From Caballeronia telluris (GTDB lineage: Bacteria; Pseudomonadota; Gammaproteobacteria; Burkholderiales; Burkholderiaceae): a stretch of 64,000 nt of DNA. The position numbers and the translations under genes were made by a program. This document shows, in pieces, positions 61,345 to 64,000 of this stretch (its first letter is position 1; each line of letters starts with the position of its first letter). The notes beneath the pieces were generated by a model. That model was given only the letters and a program-made list of their open reading frames with translations. It searched no databases and was not told where the DNA came from. The stretch is taken from NCBI RefSeq assembly GCF_001544495.1, contig NZ_FCNZ02000005.1, forward strand, positions 186,001-250,000, read 5' to 3'.

Positions 61345-62022
61345 ATGAAAGAGCCATTGCCTTCGCCCGCGTGCGCATTACGCTTCGCGGCCCCGCTCAT
61401 GATCGCGCTAGCCGTTGCATGCGGCGCGGCGCGGGCCGACGGTCTGATCGCGCCGGACGTGCGGCTCGCGCCGGTTCCGCAGTTGCCCGGCACGACTGGC
61501 TACATCGCACCCGACTACGACACGCAACGCGCCGCGCTGCACAGCATCTACCTCGCGCCGATCGAGATCTTTCTCGCGCCCGATTCGCCGTACAAGGGCA
61601 TCGAGCCGACCCAGATGGCCGCGCTCACCGCTGCGTTCACCGACATCCTGCGCGCGGACGTGCTGAAGAATGCCGTCCTCGTCGATACACCGCAGGCCGA
61701 TTCGATGATCGTGCAGGTCGCGCTCACCGACGTGCGGCTGACCAGGCGCTCGTTTCACCCGCGCGACATCACGCCGGTCGGCATCGTGATCAACGGAGTG
61801 AAGCGCGTCGCGGGCATCAGCAAGGTGTCGCTCGCGACGATGACCGTGCAGGCCGAAGGCCTCGGCCCCGACGGCGAGACGCTGCTCTTTGCAATCGACA
61901 ATCCGCCGCCGCGCGGCGATGCCGCACCGGAACCGGTGCGGCTCGACGAAGTGCCCGCGCTGCTCGGCGCGAAGGCGTCGCGGCTGCAGTCGGCGTTCCT
62001 CGCCGTCCGCGAACGCCGCTGA
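61345..62022 (+). CDS. Exported DUF3313-like protein
   Basis: 225 residues with signal peptide LMIALAVACGAARA-DG (probable signal peptidase I cut; the AVAC sequence is a poor lipobox). The body shows SIYLAPIEIFLAPDSPYKGIEPTQMAALTAAFTDILRADV, followed by VDTPQADSMIVQVALTDVRLTR, similar to DUF3313 envelope proteins. CAGGAG lies six bases before the ATG. Envelope-associated, role unknown. Confidence 0.8.
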   Translation: MKEPLPSPACALRFAAPLMIALAVACGAARADGLIAPDVRLAPVPQLPGTTGYIAPDYDTQRAALHSIYLAPIEIFLAPDSPYKGIEPTQMAALTAAFTDILRADVLKNAVLVDTPQADSMIVQVALTDVRLTRRSFHPRDITPVGIVINGVKRVAGISKVSLATMTVQAEGLGPDGETLLFAIDNPPPRGDAAPEPVRLDEVPALLGAKASRLQSAFLAVRERR

Positions 62023-62060
62023 CGCTGCCGCGCACGCGTTACGTCGCACACGAGCGAACG

Positions 62061-62375
62061 TCAGTGCATGCCCGCGACGGGCACGACCATCACCGGCTGC
62101 GCATAGGTGACGACACGCATCGGCGCGACGGCGTATGCGGGCTGAACGACGACCATCGTCGGGCGCGGCGGCGGCAGCGGAACGACGGGCGCCGCCACCG
62201 GCACGACGTAGGTCGGCGCGGCGGGAACGTAGTAGTAGACGGGACGGGGCGGCGGCGCGTAGACGATGGCGGGCGCCATGTAGGTGACGCGCACGACGGT
62301 CGAAGCAGACGCGCCTTCGGAGCAGACAAGACCGAGAGCGGCGGCGGCAGAGATACTGATCATACGAAAGTTCAT
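62061..62375 (-). CDS. Small secreted Pro/Val/Tyr-rich protein
   Basis: 104 residues, signal peptide MNFRMISISAAAALGLVCSE, cut near ASA-STV, then a Pro/Val/Tyr/Ala-rich mature part (YAPPPRPVYYYVPAAPTYVV) with no Cys. GAGGAATC precedes the ATG. Convergent with the DUF3313-like gene, 38 bp between stops. Probably unstructured envelope protein; function unknown. Confidence 0.72.
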   Translation of the reverse strand: MNFRMISISAAAALGLVCSEGASASTVVRVTYMAPAIVYAPPPRPVYYYVPAAPTYVVPVAAPVVPLPPPRPTMVVVQPAYAVAPMRVVTYAQPVMVVPVAGMH

Positions 62376-62767
62376 TTGATTCCTCGTGCATCGATCCGGC
62401 GGCGATCGGTACGTCGAACCTTCGCGTGGGAAGGCATGCCGCCGGTGGCTCGCTTCGCGAACCGTTGAGGCGCTCGTGGCGCCGACGTTGCAAACGATAG
62501 GCAAAAAGCCCGCGAAAGAGGAGCCAAAACCTATTTCATTCGATGTCGCGGGCTTTACGGCGAGGGATCATGTAGTCGCTTAAAGGCGGCGTCGAGCGAG
62601 TTCGTCGCCATGACACGCCGCGACACGATTTGTAGCGAGCCGGAAATTGCCTTGCCGCGGGTGGCGTCCCTAGAATGCGTCTGTCAACGGATGACTCGCC
62701 TGGAAGAAGCGGCGGCATCCGACGCAGCGAAGCGTTGAATCGATCGATGTCCGACCGGAGAACCCCG
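62376..62767. other. Divergent intergenic region of 392 bp
   Basis: Between the Pro-rich gene (minus) and the EF-hand gene (plus). Contains an 11-bp perfect inverted repeat AAAGCCCGCGA/TCGCGGGCTTT (62505-62556), listed separately. A promoter-like TTGCCT-N18-TAGAAT occurs at about 62648-62677 on the plus strand. No supported coding sequence. Confidence 0.5.
62505..62556. repeat. Inverted repeat in the intergenic region
   Basis: 11-bp perfect arms AAAGCCCGCGA and TCGCGGGCTTT around a 30-nt loop, with A-run on one side and T-rich on the other. It can act as a terminator on either strand. No gene ends close by, so it may end an unannotated small RNA. Confidence 0.55.
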
Positions 62768-63070
62768 ATGAAAAAGATGCTGGCCCTCCTTGCCGCGTGT
62801 AGCGCCCTTGCCTGTTCGACCGGCGCATTCGCGCAGACCGCGACTCAGCCGATGGGCGCATCGCCGCACGTCGAACACGCGATGCAGCAATTGCAGACCC
62901 GATTCTCAAGCGCCAACACCACGCACGACGGCAAGCTGACTCGCGAGCAGGCCGCGTCGGGCATGCCGCGCGTCGCGCAGCATTTCGACGAAATCGACAC
63001 GCAGAAGAAGGGCTACGTCACGCTTCCGCAGATCGAGCGATTCATGCTGCAACGCGCGGCATCGCATTAA
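62768..63070 (+). CDS. Secreted EF-hand-like protein
   Basis: 100 residues: signal peptide MKKMLALLAACSALACSTGAFA-Q, then two EF-hand-like loops, FSSANTTHDGKLTREQA and FDEIDTQKKGYVTLPQI. The loops lack several of the Asp ligands of canonical calcium sites (only one or two acidic positions each), so calcium binding is uncertain. GGAGAACCCCG precedes the ATG. Periplasmic, role unknown. Confidence 0.78.
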   Translation: MKKMLALLAACSALACSTGAFAQTATQPMGASPHVEHAMQQLQTRFSSANTTHDGKLTREQAASGMPRVAQHFDEIDTQKKGYVTLPQIERFMLQRAASH

Positions 63071-63192
63071 GCCCTACGCCACGATTGCTCGATTGCGCCC
63101 ATCGCGCTTCATGGCTCGTTGTGCGGCTTGACGTTGCTAAGGCGAGCAGAAGTCACGATGGCTAAGACAAAGGCTAACGGTGTGTCGGCTGG

Positions 63193-64000
63193 TCAGTGGA
63201 CCGTCGCCGGGCCTTCGGCGTGACGCACGGCCTTGCCGCCCGCGAAACAGACGACGAGCGCCGCCGCCAGCAGCACGCACAGCGCGAGCCGCAAGCCGAC
63301 GAATCCCGCGCCGAGCCCGATCAGCGGCGGACCCACGAGGAACCCGGCATAGCCCGCGGTCGCCGCCATCGAGACGCCGATGGCCGGCGTCGCAGTCGAG
63401 CGTCCGGCTGCGCTGAAGATTACCGGCACGATGTTGGCAAGGCCGATGCCGACCAGCCCGAAGCCCACGCAAGCCGTGACGACATTCGGCAGGCCCAGCA
63501 CCAGCGCAAGCCCCACGGTCGCGACGAGTCCGCCGGCCGCGACGACCATCGACGGACCGAAGCGCCGCACCGACACATCGCCGACGATCCGGCACGCCGC
63601 CATCGACAGCGCGAACGCGGAGTAGCCGAGCGCGGCAATGCTCGCGTCGCCGCTCAGGACCGAGCGCAGGAAGACGGCGCTCCAGTCGGCCACCGCGCCT
63701 TCCACCATCATGCAGAGAAACGCGAGCGCCGCGAGTTTCGTCACGCCGCCGCTCGGCAGCGCGAAGCCGGGAGCGGGCCTCGTCGTGCGCGGCCCTTCCT
63801 CGCGCAGCGCGAAGAGCGCAGCCGCGAGCATCAGCGCCGCGATGAAAACGTCCGGCAGCGCCAGTCCGCCGATCACATCCACGCCCGCTTTCTGAAGCAT
63901 CGCGCCAGTCGCGGCGCCGAGCAGGCCGCCCGCGCTCCAGCCCGCGTGAAACGACGACATGATCGGCGCGCGCCATTGCGACTCGATGGCGCTCGCGTGG
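63193..64000 (-). CDS. MFS transporter, 3' part only (cut by window end)
   Basis: The frame is open to the right edge, so the N-terminal part is missing. About 268 residues are visible, starting with the internal loop SQWRAPIMSSFHAGWSAGGL. Helices include LPDVFIAALMLAAALFAL, LAALAFLCMMVEGAVADWSAVFL and VTACVGFGLVGIGLANIVPV. Resembles YbjJ/FucP-like or drug-type MFS members with a conserved VEGAVADWSAVFL segment. Substrate unknown. The internal ATG at 63960 is not the likely start. Confidence 0.88.
   Translation of the reverse strand, partial: HASAIESQWRAPIMSSFHAGWSAGGLLGAATGAMLQKAGVDVIGGLALPDVFIAALMLAAALFALREEGPRTTRPAPGFALPSGGVTKLAALAFLCMMVEGAVADWSAVFLRSVLSGDASIAALGYSAFALSMAACRIVGDVSVRRFGPSMVVAAGGLVATVGLALVLGLPNVVTACVGFGLVGIGLANIVPVIFSAAGRSTATPAIGVSMAATAGYAGFLVGPPLIGLGAGFVGLRLALCVLLAAALVVCFAGGKAVRHAEGPATVH

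Noticed and set aside
29104..62663. The 12-mer TTGCCGCGGGTG upstream of both the hybrid kinase (29104-29115) and the EF-hand gene (62652-62663)
   Set aside because: Spacing to the presumed -10 differs between the two, so a shared promoter class is not supported; likely coincidence in GC-rich DNA.
1..64000. CRISPR arrays, tRNA/rRNA genes, insertion sequences, riboswitch classes with obvious signatures
   Set aside because: Looked for regularly spaced repeats, transposase motifs and conserved RNA signatures on both strands by eye and found none; a covariance-model scan would be needed to exclude small RNAs.

Overview
The window is a GC-rich chromosomal segment with compact operons and frequent 4-base stop/start overlaps. 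Gene content points to a beta-proteobacterium of the Burkholderiaceae, most likely the Paraburkholderia/Caballeronia group. That is inferred from gene families and order, not from a marker gene. I see no rRNA, tRNA, CRISPR array, insertion sequence or prophage. The first gene (RND pump) and the last gene (MFS transporter) are cut by the window edges.

Layout. 1-7.6 kb: a tripartite RND efflux system (pump, adaptor, outer-membrane channel) followed by its probable OmpR-type regulator and sensor kinase. 7.6-10.2 kb: four small secreted proteins on the minus strand, three of them Ser/Gly/Thr/Asn-rich. 10.8-22.5 kb: a complete assimilatory nitrate/nitrite block. The minus-strand operon reads nitrate transporter, nirB, nirD, a FAD oxidoreductase, nasA. 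The divergent plus-strand genes are siroheme methyltransferase (cobA) and the NasT/NasS sensor pair. The 680-bp divergent region contains two GG-N10-GC sigma-54 promoters, two GCAC-N7-GTGC NtrC-type boxes 21 bp apart, and a terminator-like hairpin in each leader. This fits dual control by nitrogen status (NtrC) and nitrate (NasS/NasT antitermination). 22.6-28.9 kb: an adenosine-specific-kinase family protein, a DUF2760/Hsp70/Hsp70-DUF3731 chaperone module of unknown function, and a tiny Lys-rich protein with its own promoter. 29.2-32.6 kb: a hybrid histidine kinase, a NarL-type regulator and a lone receiver protein.

32.6-37.8 kb: an ABC importer operon (binding protein, ATPase, two permeases) ending in an aldose-1-epimerase; its substrate is probably a sugar or polyol. 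38.2-41 kb: a methyltransferase and a divergent Tat-exported tyrosinase, separated by a region with two LacI-operator-like palindromes. 41-58.8 kb: an exopolysaccharide locus. The minus arm has a Wzc-type tyrosine kinase, a flippase and three GT4 glycosyltransferases. The plus arm has a WecA/MraY-type initiating transferase, a Wzy-like polymerase, a GT2 and two GNAT/FemAB-like acyltransferases. Two closely related secreted right-handed beta-helix proteins bracket the locus at 41.1-42.2 and 54.9-55.9 kb. 58.9-64 kb: a GntR regulator next to a BKACE-family enzyme, several small secreted or conserved proteins, and a truncated MFS transporter.

The items I rate highest are the twin-attenuator nitrate control region, the orphan double-Hsp70 module, the beta-helix pair flanking the polysaccharide locus, and the family of small secreted proteins with a shared C-terminal motif.
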